Source: Mesorhizobium sp. M2A.F.Ca.ET.046.03.2.1
GTDB taxonomy: Bacteria; Pseudomonadota; Alphaproteobacteria; Rhizobiales; Rhizobiaceae
Direction of reading: 5' to 3'
Assembly (NCBI RefSeq): GCF_003952425.1
Contig: NZ_CP034449.1
Span: 5,134,001-5,198,000, forward strand
DNA length: 64,000 nucleotides
Of the stretch, positions 9,451 through 16,777 are shown piece by piece. The position numbers and the translations under genes were made by a program. How positions within the stretch are numbered: the first letter of the stretch is position 1; every line of letters starts with the position of its first letter. The notes beneath the pieces were generated by a model. It was not told the origin of the DNA, ran no database searches, and saw only the letters and a list, made by a program, of their open reading frames with translations.

Positions 9451-9768
9451 ATGGATACGAACACGCTCGTTGCGATCGTTATACAGGTGATTACGGGTAT
9501 CATCGGTGGCCAAGCGGTCGGCGCGGCGCTCAAGCAGGCGGCGTTGGGTCAGCTTCCCAAAATCCTCGGCGGTGCCATCGGCGGCGTCGGCGGCGCGGCC
9601 ATTCTCGGCAGCCTTCTCGGCGGCGGCACGGTCGATCCGGCGGCGGCCGCGGCAGCGGCAGGCGGACTTGGCAGCGCGCTCAACGTGCAGAACATCGTCG
9701 GCGGCGCCGGCGGCGGCGCGATCCTGACCGCCATCATCGGCGCGGTCATGGGTGCGATGAAGAAGTAA
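9451..9768 (+). CDS. Small glycine/alanine-rich membrane-type protein of unknown function
   Basis: The 105-residue protein is almost entirely Gly, Ala and hydrophobic residues. It starts with a hydrophobic segment (LVAIVIQVITGIIGG) and has repeated GxxxG-type runs such as GGAIGGVGGAAILGSLLGGG and GGAGGGAILTAIIGAVMG. Such glycine-zipper sequences pack into membranes. The ATG at 9451 has GGAGGG nine bases upstream and is preferred to an in-frame ATG at 9418. It is a separate transcription unit bounded by terminators on both sides. No family function is recognised. Confidence 0.75.
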   Translation: MDTNTLVAIVIQVITGIIGGQAVGAALKQAALGQLPKILGGAIGGVGGAAILGSLLGGGTVDPAAAAAAAGGLGSALNVQNIVGGAGGGAILTAIIGAVMGAMKK

Positions 9769-9791
9769 GGCCTGCCGCTTCAGGCTTCCAA

Positions 9792-9820
9792 ATGGGCGGC
9801 TTCGGCCGCCCATTTTCGTT
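9792..9820 (+). terminator. Intrinsic terminator with UUCG tetraloop
   Basis: A perfect 9-bp stem, ATGGGCGGC / GCCGCCCAT, is closed by a TTCG loop and followed by TTTCGTT. It lies shortly after the glycine-rich gene. Confidence 0.8.
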
Positions 9821-9932
9821 GCCGGGATATTTATGCCGGCCGGCAGTGGACGGCGTTTGCCGGCCTGTCTACATCAGGGCGACAACCGGAGCGGTTCGGA
9901 CTTTTCCTGGAATTGCTCGAGAAAGGAAAGCC

Positions 9933-10574
9933 ATGGGTCAGCTCAATGCCGGCATCGTGCCGGTCACGCCGTTCCAGCAGAACTGCACCATCCTGTTCGA
10001 CATGGACGACAAGAACGGCGTCGTCGTCGATCCCGGCGGCGATATTGACCAGGTGCTCAAGGTGCTGAAGGACAATGCCATCAAGGCCGGCGCGATCTGG
10101 ATCACGCATGGCCATATCGACCATGCCGGCGGCGCGATGGAGTTGAAGGATGCGCTGGGCATCGACATTATCGGCCCGCACGAAGCCGACAAGCCGCTGC
10201 TTGCCAATCTCGAGAACCAGGCCAAGCGCTTCGGCCTGACCGATCCGGTGCGTAACTGCGTGCCGGACCGCTTCCTCACCGAAGGCGAGACGGTGTCCTT
10301 CGGCGATCACGTGTTCGAAGTGCTGCATTGCCCGGGGCACGCGCCGGGCCATGTCGTCTACTACAACCGCGCGGCCAAGTTCGCGCATGTCGGTGACGTG
10401 CTGTTCCGCGGCTCGATCGGCCGCACCGATCTGCCTGGCGGCGACCAGGCCGCGCTGATCGCCTCGATCAAGGACAAGCTTCTGCCGCTTGGCGACGATA
10501 TCGGCTTCATCTGCGGCCATGGACCGGGCAGCCGTTTCGGCGACGAACGGCGGACCAATCCCTTTCTCACCTGA
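9933..10574 (+). CDS. MBL-fold metallohydrolase, glyoxalase II-like (YcbL type)
   Basis: The 213-residue protein has the metal-binding motif THGHIDH (H59, H61, D63, H64), then HCPGHAPGH and HVGDVLFRGSIGRTDLPGGD, which supply the remaining zinc ligands. The length matches the short, one-domain YcbL group rather than full glyoxalase II. Related enzymes hydrolyse thioesters, but the substrate here is unknown. The ATG at 9933 follows GAAAGGAAAG; an upstream in-frame ATG at 9792 falls inside the preceding terminator and is rejected. Confidence 0.9.
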   Translation: MGQLNAGIVPVTPFQQNCTILFDMDDKNGVVVDPGGDIDQVLKVLKDNAIKAGAIWITHGHIDHAGGAMELKDALGIDIIGPHEADKPLLANLENQAKRFGLTDPVRNCVPDRFLTEGETVSFGDHVFEVLHCPGHAPGHVVYYNRAAKFAHVGDVLFRGSIGRTDLPGGDQAALIASIKDKLLPLGDDIGFICGHGPGSRFGDERRTNPFLT

Positions 10575-10587
10575 CCCGCATGCAAAG

Positions 10588-10615
10588 AAAAAGCGCCGCT
10601 GGAGGCGGCGCTTTT
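10588..10615. terminator. Bidirectional intrinsic terminator
   Basis: A perfect 11-bp stem, AAAAGCGCCGC / GCGGCGCTTTT, has a 5-base loop. The A and T tracts on its two sides let it serve both the hydrolase gene (+) and the BA14K gene (-). Confidence 0.8.
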
Positions 10616-10652
10616 CTGGGCAGGGAACCCAGGCGGTGCTCAAAAGCTCCGC

Positions 10653-11066
10653 CTAGTTGGCGACGCAGAAATGCTGCTCGCCATCATTGCCGGTGAACGT
10701 GCCGGTACGCGAGTTGAAGGTGCGGTAGCGGTCCGAGCAATACTCATACCAGCCGCGGGTCCACGGCTCGGCATAGCGGTCGGCATAGACGACACGCGGC
10801 TGCTGCACGTAGTAGCGGCGCACCGTCCGATCGACATAGTAGTCGTCACCATAGGCCGGTTCGTAATAGCGTGGTCCGGGGTTGCTGAGCACGCTGCCGA
10901 TCAGGGCGCCGGCCGCGAGGCCGACAACGCCAGCGGCAAGAGCGTCGCCGTTATGATGGCGATGATGGTGCCAGCGCCAGTCGTCAGCATTGGCCGCCGA
11001 GAAGGTGGCCAGGGTGGTCGCGGCAATGCCAACGCTCAGGATGGCGGTCTTGAGAAAACGGTTCAT
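10653..11066 (-). CDS. BA14K family exported protein
   Basis: The 137-residue protein begins with a signal peptide (MNRFLKTAILSVGIAATTLA, cleavage likely after the ANA motif), then a His-rich HHHRHHNG linker, a hydrophobic Gly/Ala segment (AAGVVGLAAGALIGSVL) and a Tyr/Arg-rich region. It ends with CSDRYRTFNSRTGTFTGNDG and a terminal Cys, the BA14K signature known from Brucella immunoreactive proteins. The ATG at 11066 has GGAG at correct spacing. It shares a bidirectional terminator with the facing gene. Confidence 0.88.
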   Translation of the reverse strand: MNRFLKTAILSVGIAATTLATFSAANADDWRWHHHRHHNGDALAAGVVGLAAGALIGSVLSNPGPRYYEPAYGDDYYVDRTVRRYYVQQPRVVYADRYAEPWTRGWYEYCSDRYRTFNSRTGTFTGNDGEQHFCVAN

Positions 11067-11282
11067 CTTCGGTCTCCTTCGCGCCGGCCCGCGCATTTTT
11101 TTGGGGATACGGACCGGCTTTAGAAAAGGTTAATAGAAGACCGTGGCTGAACGGAGGCTGAACGGAAATCGGCGTAAACGATTTTTCGTGGCCTAGCGGT
11201 TTTTCGAGGCTTGGGCACAGCCCGATACCGGGCGGGAGCGCCCCGCCTGACATAGCCTCCGTCGGATCCGTCGTGAGCCGGC

Positions 11283-11495
11283 TCAGCCGATCGACAGATT
11301 GACGGCCTTCGGACCCTTACCGCGCTTGTCCGGCTCGGTGTCGAATGTCACTTTCTGCCCATCCTCAAGACCGGGAAGGCCCGACGCCTGCACGGCCGAG
11401 ATGTGGACGAAGACATCCTTTGCGCCATCGTCGGGCGTGATGAAGCCGAAGCCCTTGGCATGGTTGAAGAATTTGACGGTGCCGGTCTGCGGCAT
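11283..11495 (-). CDS. Cold-shock domain protein (CspA family)
   Basis: The 70-residue single cold-shock domain has RNP1 KGFGFI and RNP2 VFVHIS, binding single-stranded RNA or DNA as an RNA chaperone. The start has AAAGGAG upstream. It differs from the second cold-shock gene at 11733 mainly around residues 11-12, 35-45 and the C-terminus. It has its own leader with a hairpin, so the two genes are probably separate transcription units. Confidence 0.93.
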   Translation of the reverse strand: MPQTGTVKFFNHAKGFGFITPDDGAKDVFVHISAVQASGLPGLEDGQKVTFDTEPDKRGKGPKAVNLSIG

Positions 11496-11525
11496 GGGAA
11501 ACTCCTTTGATCCCATCAAGTCAAG

Positions 11526-11550
11526 TCTCGGGCCGGCAAATTGCCCGAGA
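11526..11550 (-). promoter_or_regulatory. Leader hairpin upstream of the cold-shock gene at 11283-11495
   Basis: An 8-bp perfect stem, TCTCGGGC / GCCCGAGA, with a 9-base loop lies about 30 bases upstream of the start codon in the transcribed orientation. Leader structures in csp mRNAs often control translation by temperature. Here that is inference from position only. Confidence 0.4.
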
Positions 11551-11623
11551 GGAAATTTGTCCTTTATTTTAGCGTCATCGGCAAGAGAAAGTTTTCGCCT
11601 GCCGATCCAAGCATTTGCGCGCG

Positions 11624-11650
11624 AAAAAGGCGCGACGGTTCCGTCGCGCC
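11624..11650 (-). terminator. Intrinsic terminator after the second cold-shock gene
   Basis: Read on the minus strand, a perfect 10-bp stem GGCGCGACGG / CCGTCGCGCC with a 2-base apex is followed directly by TTTTT. It lies about 80 bases past the stop of the gene at 11733-11945 and separates the two cold-shock units. Confidence 0.8.
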
Positions 11651-11732
11651 TTCGCAATTTCGAGCCTGTCCAAAAGCCCGTTCAGGATCCTGCCGCATCA
11701 TTGCATCCGCAAAGGACAGGCGATTGCGCCGA

Positions 11733-11945
11733 TCAGGCGGCGCGCAGGTTGACCGCCTTCGGGCCTTTGCCCATGCGGTCCGGCTCGACGTCGAAGGTGA
11801 CCTTCTGGCCGTCGACCAGCGTGCGCAGGCCGGATGCCTCGATCGCGGAAATATGGACGAACACGTCCTTGGCGCCGCCATCCGGCGTGATGAAGCCGAA
11901 GCCTTTGGTGGCGTTGAAGAACTTTACGGTACCGGTCTGGGCCAT
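11733..11945 (-). CDS. Cold-shock domain protein (CspA family), second copy
   Basis: The 70-residue cold-shock domain has [11 protein letters not shown] and [12 protein letters not shown]. The ATG follows GAAGGAG. It is paralogous to the gene 240 bases downstream and oriented the same way, but an intrinsic terminator lies between them. Both begin with a near-identical TGTVKFFN block, which suggests a tandem duplication that has since diverged. Confidence 0.93.
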   Translation of the reverse strand: MAQTGTVKFFNATKGFGFITPDGGAKDVFVHISAIEASGLRTLVDGQKVTFDVEPDRMGKGPKAVNLRAA

Positions 11946-12397
11946 TGGGGAAACTCCTTCACCCGTGTCAGTCTTGTGGTTTGCCCGCTGCCTCGCGCCT
12001 TGGGCAAATCCCTGTGGTTGCTTCGGCGGTCATGCATTCGCGCATGGTCAAACCCCCCGCCGAAAAACGGGGTTGTCAGAGATTCACACTTATCGGGGAA
12101 AGGTCGTCCAAAACGTTCCGCTCTCCGGGTCGCAAATGCCCGAACGGGGAAATTTATTACACGGAAACGTGATGGTTGCAAGACGACGGTCGCGGGCGGC
12201 CCGCGGCGCGTCCAACGCTGGGCTTCGAGTAGACCCCGTGCCGGCACGGGTCATCGGCCAGAGAGGGGCCAAGCATGGGCCAGAGCGGGGCTGTCGGCCA
12301 AGGGCCTGGGGGCGCCACAAACGGTGGTTGCGTTTGCCGCGGGGAATGCGAGGATGTCGCGAGTTGGCATCACCGGGTCGGGATGAAGGAGGGACAG
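11946..12397. other. Intergenic stretch between a cold-shock gene and the Kazal lipoprotein gene
   Basis: About 450 bases without a convincing gene. It must hold the promoter and leader of the leftward cold-shock gene and the promoter of the rightward lipoprotein gene. A short AT-rich patch lies near 12150-12175. I cannot assign promoter boxes with confidence. Confidence 0.45.
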
Positions 12398-12787
12398 ATG
12401 CGGTTTCTTGCGATCTCGCGTCAGGCCGCTGTCATTTTCATCCTGTCCGCGCTGCTGGCGGCCTGTACGGTGGTCGTCGACGATGGGCCCCGGCCGCGCC
12501 CGCCCAGGCCGCATCCGCAGCTCTGCACCATGCAATACCAACCGGTCTGCGCCCGGCGCGGCGGCGACCGCCAGACCTTCGCCAATGCCTGCCTGGCCGA
12601 ACGGGAAGGGTATCGCATCCTGCGCGACGGTCCTTGCCGCGACGGCGGTGGTGGCGGCGAGCCGACATTCTGCACACGCGAATACGCCCCGGTCTGCGCC
12701 AGGCGCCATGGGCAAGTGCGCACTTTCCCGAACGCATGCGAGGCCCGCGCGGCGGATTACCGCGTCGTCGGCGACGGGCCGTGCTGA
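12398..12787 (+). CDS. Lipoprotein with two Kazal-type protease-inhibitor domains
   Basis: The 129-residue protein starts with a lipoprotein signal ending in LSALLAAC (lipobox C23), so it should be lipid-anchored after Lgt processing. After a Pro/Arg-rich linker come two similar modules, at 43-80 and 92-129. Each follows the pattern Cys, then PVCARR, then TFxNAC, then GDGPC or RDGPC. Kazal domains inhibit serine proteases by inserting a loop. Each module has four cysteines rather than the classical six, typical of bacterial Kazal-like domains. The ATG has GAAGGAGGG upstream. Confidence 0.87.
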   Translation: MRFLAISRQAAVIFILSALLAACTVVVDDGPRPRPPRPHPQLCTMQYQPVCARRGGDRQTFANACLAEREGYRILRDGPCRDGGGGGEPTFCTREYAPVCARRHGQVRTFPNACEARAADYRVVGDGPC

Positions 12788-12985
12788 AAAGCAACGCGGT
12801 GTCCGGCTCAACAGGCGGGTATGGACACCGCAATGCGCGTGGTGTTGCTTAGCCTTGAATCTCTTGCCCGCATGGCTTAGGTCCGGCGGACCAACAAACA
12901 CGGCAGGTTTCCCATTAACAGAGATCAAAGAAGAGCGGCGAATGCGGGCGGCAAGCCGGGAACGGCCAGCCCGCTCGATCCCTAT

Positions 12986-14626
12986 GTGCAGCGGGCGCTG
13001 CAGCTGCACCAGGCCGGGCGCCGTCAGGAAGCCGAGGCGCTCTATCGGCAGGTTCTGGGGCAGCAGCCGAACCATGCCGCCGCCTTGCAATTCCTCGGAC
13101 TGCTGCTGCACCAGACCGGCCGCAGCGAGGAGGGGCTCGAGCTCATCGAGCAGTCGGTGACGCTGCAGCCCAGGAATGCCGACTTCCTCAACAATATGGG
13201 CACCGTCATGCGCGACCTCGGCCGGGTCGCCGCCGCGGTCGATTTCTTTCGCGGCGCGGTGGATATCAAGCCGGACCAACTGGCCGCGCGCGACAATCTC
13301 GGCTCGTCGCTGAAGCAGCTCGGCCAGTTCGACGCCGCCGAGGAGATCTTTCGCGGCACGATCGGCCGCAACCCGTTCCATGTCCGCGCCCGCATCGGGC
13401 TTGCGGAAACGCTGCAGGAGGCCGGGCGGCTGGATGAGGCGATCAAGCTGTTCCGCGAGTCCTTGTCGATCCGGCCGAAGGACGCCGAGCTGCTCTACGG
13501 CCTGGGCGTGGCCATGATGGAGAAGGGCAAGCTCGACGAAGCCGCCGATCTTGCCCGACAGGCGGTGGCCGTTGTTCCGGGCATGGCCAAGGCCTGGCTG
13601 CTTTTGACCCAGGTCAAGCGTCAGACCGAACGCGACAAGGAGCTTGCCGGCATGGAGGCCGAGCATGCCAAGGCGCCACAGGGCAGCCTGGCGCGCATGC
13701 AGCTTTCCTTCGGTCTCGGCAAGGTCAATGACGACCTCAAGGACTATGGCCGCGCTTTCGACTATTTCGCCGAGGGCAATGCCATCCGCCGCCAGGGCAT
13801 CGACTACGATCCGGTCCGCACGCGCGGCGAATTCGAGGCGATGAAAGCGGCCTTCGACAAGACCTTCTTCGAGAAGCACCGGACAAGCGATATTTCAGCC
13901 GACACGCCGATCTTCGTTGTCGGCATGCCGCGTTCCGGCACCACGCTGGTCGAGCAGATCATCGCCAGCCATCCGCAGGTCTATGGCGCCGGCGAGTTGA
14001 ACATCTTGAAGACGGCCGTCGGAAAGCAGTTTCCGATGAGCATGCCGGGTGGATTCCCCGCCGGGATCGCCGACACGCCCGACAAGGCCTTCGCCGAGGC
14101 GGGTCAGGCCTATCTCGACATGCTGCATAGCCGCTATCCGGGCTACCGCCATGTCACCGACAAGATGCCGGGGAACTTCATGCTGGTCGGCTTCCTGCAC
14201 ATGATGCTGCCGAAGGCCAAGATCGTCCATTGCGCGCGCGACGCGGCGGCGACGTGCCTGTCGATCTTCAAGGTGCATTTCCGCGGCGACAGCCATCGTT
14301 ACGGCTACGACCTAGGCGAGCTCGCGGATTTCCATAACCTCTACACCGACATCATGGCGCATTGGCACAAGGTGCTGCCAGGCGTCGTGCACGATGTGCG
14401 CTATGAGGATTTCGTCGCCGACCAGGAAGGGCAGACGCGGGCGCTGATGGCGCATCTCGGCCTGCCCTGGGACGACAAGGTTCTGTCCTTCCACGAGACG
14501 GACCGGCCGGTGCGCACCGCTTCCGCCGCGCAGGTGCGCCAGCCGATGTATCAGGGCTCGGTCGATCTGTGGAAGCGGTATGGGGATCGACTGAAGCCGC
14601 TGCTGGACAAGCTGCAGAACGGATAG
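12986..14626 (+). CDS. TPR-repeat sulfotransferase
   Basis: The N-terminal half (about residues 1-270) is a series of tetratricopeptide repeats, for example HQAGRRQEAEALYRQVLGQQ and EAGRLDEAIKLFRESL. The C-terminal half is a sulfotransferase with PAPS 5'-phosphosulfate-binding motif GMPRSGTT (313-320) and a DKMPGN block. It probably transfers sulfate to a protein or glycan; the acceptor is unknown. The GTG at 12986 is the first conventional start. The frame stays open 33 codons further upstream, where PINRDQRRAANAG looks like genuine protein but has no ATG, GTG or TTG before it. The true start is therefore unsettled. Confidence 0.87.
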   Translation: MQRALQLHQAGRRQEAEALYRQVLGQQPNHAAALQFLGLLLHQTGRSEEGLELIEQSVTLQPRNADFLNNMGTVMRDLGRVAAAVDFFRGAVDIKPDQLAARDNLGSSLKQLGQFDAAEEIFRGTIGRNPFHVRARIGLAETLQEAGRLDEAIKLFRESLSIRPKDAELLYGLGVAMMEKGKLDEAADLARQAVAVVPGMAKAWLLLTQVKRQTERDKELAGMEAEHAKAPQGSLARMQLSFGLGKVNDDLKDYGRAFDYFAEGNAIRRQGIDYDPVRTRGEFEAMKAAFDKTFFEKHRTSDISADTPIFVVGMPRSGTTLVEQIIASHPQVYGAGELNILKTAVGKQFPMSMPGGFPAGIADTPDKAFAEAGQAYLDMLHSRYPGYRHVTDKMPGNFMLVGFLHMMLPKAKIVHCARDAAATCLSIFKVHFRGDSHRYGYDLGELADFHNLYTDIMAHWHKVLPGVVHDVRYEDFVADQEGQTRALMAHLGLPWDDKVLSFHETDRPVRTASAAQVRQPMYQGSVDLWKRYGDRLKPLLDKLQNG

Positions 14627-14701
14627 AGCAAGCATTGAACCGGCAGGCCGCTTGCTCTGAGTCATCGCAGGGGTCCGCGATTAGCCGCTACCTCGCGACC
14701 T

Positions 14702-14883
14702 CGTCATTCCAGGGCGGAGCAAGGAGCGAAGCGACGCGCGCAGACCCTGGAATCCATGCCGTTACCTCGATCGAAACGTGCAACGGTGCAGAATTCTGGA
14801 CCGCCGCGGCGCTTCCAAGTCACGGCATGGATCCTCGGGTCTGCGCAGGAGCTCCGCTCCTGCTCCGCCCGTGGATGACGACC
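14702..14883. repeat. Intergenic element with about 60-bp inverted ends (rhizobial palindromic repeat)
   Basis: The left end (about 14702-14762), containing GTCATTCCAGGGCGGAGCAA, and the right end (about 14823-14883), containing GCTCCGCCCGTGGATGACGA, are imperfect inverted copies around a roughly 60-bp centre. A related single copy is at 54086-54147. It carries no gene. The arrangement resembles a small non-autonomous palindromic element rather than a regulatory site. Confidence 0.65.
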
Positions 14884-14895
14884 GATAGGCTGTGA

Positions 14896-15249
14896 TCAAA
14901 GCTCGATGAACGGCTGGAAGCCGCCGAAGATCATGCGCTTGCCATCGAAGGGCATGGCGGACCAGTCCATCTTGAGACGTTCATCGGCCATCACCTTGGC
15001 CATGACCGCGTCGCGGCTCCGTCTGGATTCGTAGACGACCCAGGCGAAGATGACGATCTCGTCGTCCTTCGCCTGTACGGCACGCGGAAACGAGGTCAGC
15101 TCGCCATAGGGCACGTCGTCACCGATGCATTCGACATAGGAGAGCGCGCCGTGCTCCATCCAAATCGGGCCCGCGGTGTTGGCCAGCTTCTTGTAGTCGT
15201 CGAGATTTGCCTTCGGCACGGCAATCACGAAACCGTCGACATAGGACAT
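14896..15249 (-). CDS. DUF1428 family protein
   Basis: The 117-residue protein begins MSYVDGFVIAVPKANLDDY and contains the family's WMEHGALSYVEC, VFAWVVY-like IFAWVVYESRRSRD and FDGKRMIFGGF blocks. The fold is a dimeric ferredoxin-like alpha/beta barrel, and the function is unknown. The ATG has AAGGAG at good spacing. It stands next to another small single-domain enzyme-like gene (VOC family) with a repeat-rich gap between them. Confidence 0.9.
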   Translation of the reverse strand: MSYVDGFVIAVPKANLDDYKKLANTAGPIWMEHGALSYVECIGDDVPYGELTSFPRAVQAKDDEIVIFAWVVYESRRSRDAVMAKVMADERLKMDWSAMPFDGKRMIFGGFQPFIEL

Positions 15250-15279
15250 GGTGAAACTCCTTGGTTGGGCCCGGCTTTC

Positions 15280-15440
15280 CCTCCTCCCTTTGCGGGAGAA
15301 GGTGGATCGGCGCGCAACGCCGACTTGGATGAAGGGTGCTTCAGCCTGGCGCCAAGCTACCCCTCACCCGGATTGCCAGCCGATTTGCGAAGGGCAAATC
15401 GGGGCAATCCGACCTCTCCCACAGACAGGAGGAGAGGTGG
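15280..15440. repeat. Palindromic repeat-type intergenic sequence
   Basis: The gap contains pieces typical of rhizobial intergenic palindromes. CCCTTTGCGGGAGAAGGTGG is at the left and CTCTCCCACAGACAGGAGGA at the right. An internal hairpin is formed by GATTTGC and GCAAATC flanking GAAGG. No gene is supported; overlapping open frames are by-products of the repeat. Confidence 0.5.
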
Positions 15441-15445
15441 ACGGC

Positions 15446-15862
15446 TCACTTCACCGGCGCGTTCATCGCCCAGGCGATGCCGAAGGGGTCTTTCACCTGG
15501 CCCCAGCGGTCGCCCCAGAACATCACCTGCAGCGGGGTGACGACCTCGCAGCCGGCATCGACCGCCCGCTTCCACCAGGCGTCGATGTCGTCGCTGCCGA
15601 GATGGAGCTGCAGCGTATAGCCCTGCGCCGCCTGGTGCGGATGGCCGTGTTCCGGATAGGCGTCGCCCAGCATCAGCGTCGAGCCGTTGACGTAGAGATG
15701 GATATGCATGGTGCGGCCCTTGTCGTCCGGCGGATAGGCGAACACTTCCTCCGCGCCAAAAGCCTTCTTGTAGAATTCGGCGGCCTTGATGGCGCCGTCG
15801 ACCTGCAGGTAGGGGGTCAGTCCGCCAAGGACCTTGGCGCGGGGCGGGGTCTGGTCGTTCAT
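15446..15862 (-). CDS. VOC-superfamily (glyoxalase/PhnB-like) protein
   Basis: The 138-residue protein has two paired beta-alpha-beta-beta-beta units: GLTPYLQVDGAIKAAEFYKK, HIHLYVNGSTLMLGDA, LQLHLGSDDIDAWWKRAVDA and VMFWGDRWGQVKDPFGIAWA. The arrangement is typical of the PhnB/3-demethylubiquinone-like branch, whose reactions are mostly unknown. I chose the ATG at 15862 because AGAGGA precedes it; a GTG 6 codons earlier is possible. Confidence 0.87.
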   Translation of the reverse strand: MNDQTPPRAKVLGGLTPYLQVDGAIKAAEFYKKAFGAEEVFAYPPDDKGRTMHIHLYVNGSTLMLGDAYPEHGHPHQAAQGYTLQLHLGSDDIDAWWKRAVDAGCEVVTPLQVMFWGDRWGQVKDPFGIAWAMNAPVK

Positions 15863-16009
15863 ATTCGTGTTCCTCTTCACGGGTTTGACGTGGCTTGCGG
15901 CCCAAGGACGGACGAAGCGGCGGCGATCCTACATGCCTCCAGAAATTCTTCTTAAGCGCCTTGCCTTGAAGGCGCGCGGCCGCGGGACAATCGCATTGAA
16001 AGCATCATT

Positions 16010-16192
16010 TTATATGACCTTCGCCGAGAAGGTGCTGGCGCGGCGGCTTTCGCGCGTTTCGAAAATCTCCGGAAAGCCGATGTCCTTGCGCAGCTCTGCG
16101 GGCAGCGACAGCAGGATGCGCTCGCTGCGGTGACGGGCACGCGCCTCGGCATACCGGTTGGCGAGGCGGCCGATGGACGACAGTACCGACAT
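16010..16192 (-). CDS. Small DUF1127-type protein
   Basis: The 60-residue basic protein contains RHRSERILLSLPAELRKDIG, the DUF1127 core, a short Arg-rich module common in alphaproteobacteria and linked in some species to RNA turnover and phosphate or carbon metabolism. A GGGAG ribosome-binding site precedes the ATG. It lies alone between two unrelated small genes on the same strand. Confidence 0.75.
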   Translation of the reverse strand: MSVLSSIGRLANRYAEARARHRSERILLSLPAELRKDIGFPEIFETRESRRASTFSAKVI

Positions 16193-16285
16193 GACAATTC
16201 TCCCTGGTTGATGCCGGCATCATCGTGTCGGCATCCCAAGGACGAGGCGGCAACAGGCGATCCGACAGATCGCTCCAAATCTTTT

Positions 16286-16675
16286 TCAGAACACCGATGC
16301 CGCCAGCGCGGTGTCGTAATACTCCACCATCTCGATGATCTCGCCGTCGCGGACCGTCCAGAAATTGGCGGTGCGCATGATGAGCTCCTCGCCGGTGGTA
16401 CGGCGCGTCATATGGATCTCGACCTGCGCGGCAACCTTGTCGCCGCCGTCGATAATCTCGACCGGGACGAAGTGGCGGTATTCGAAGTCATCGTCGAGCG
16501 CCAGGAGCCTGGAGAGGAATTCCTGTTTGCCGTGCGCGGTGCCGGCATGACGCGATTGCCGGGGATCGGCAATCCAGCGGAACACGACATCCTCCGCGCA
16601 CCGCGCCAGGGCACCCTCGATGTCGCGGTCCGCATAGGCTTTGTAGAGATTGCTGACGATTTCCACTGCACGCAT
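16286..16675 (-). CDS. NTF2-like / SnoaL-like domain protein
   Basis: The 129-residue protein has the cone-shaped NTF2 fold pattern: helix VSNLYKAYADRDIEGALARC, then strands DVVFRWIADP, VAAQVEIHMTRRTTGEEL and TANFWTVRDGEIIEMVEYYD. Family members include ketosteroid isomerases, polyketide cyclases and many proteins of unknown use. The ATG follows GGAGGGG. It does not appear to belong to an operon. Confidence 0.85.
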   Translation of the reverse strand: MRAVEIVSNLYKAYADRDIEGALARCAEDVVFRWIADPRQSRHAGTAHGKQEFLSRLLALDDDFEYRHFVPVEIIDGGDKVAAQVEIHMTRRTTGEELIMRTANFWTVRDGEIIEMVEYYDTALAASVF

Positions 16676-16777
16676 GGCCCGTCCCCTCCATGGTTGAGCA
16701 ATTCAGCATGCGCTTTTTTTAGCAGATGGAAAAGTATTGCCGGGCCGGCGGCGACGGCCCGGCGGGTGTATCGTCTC

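Noticed and set aside
14569..14895. A 108-codon frame after the sulfotransferase
   Set aside because: Most of it is a translation of the palindromic intergenic element.
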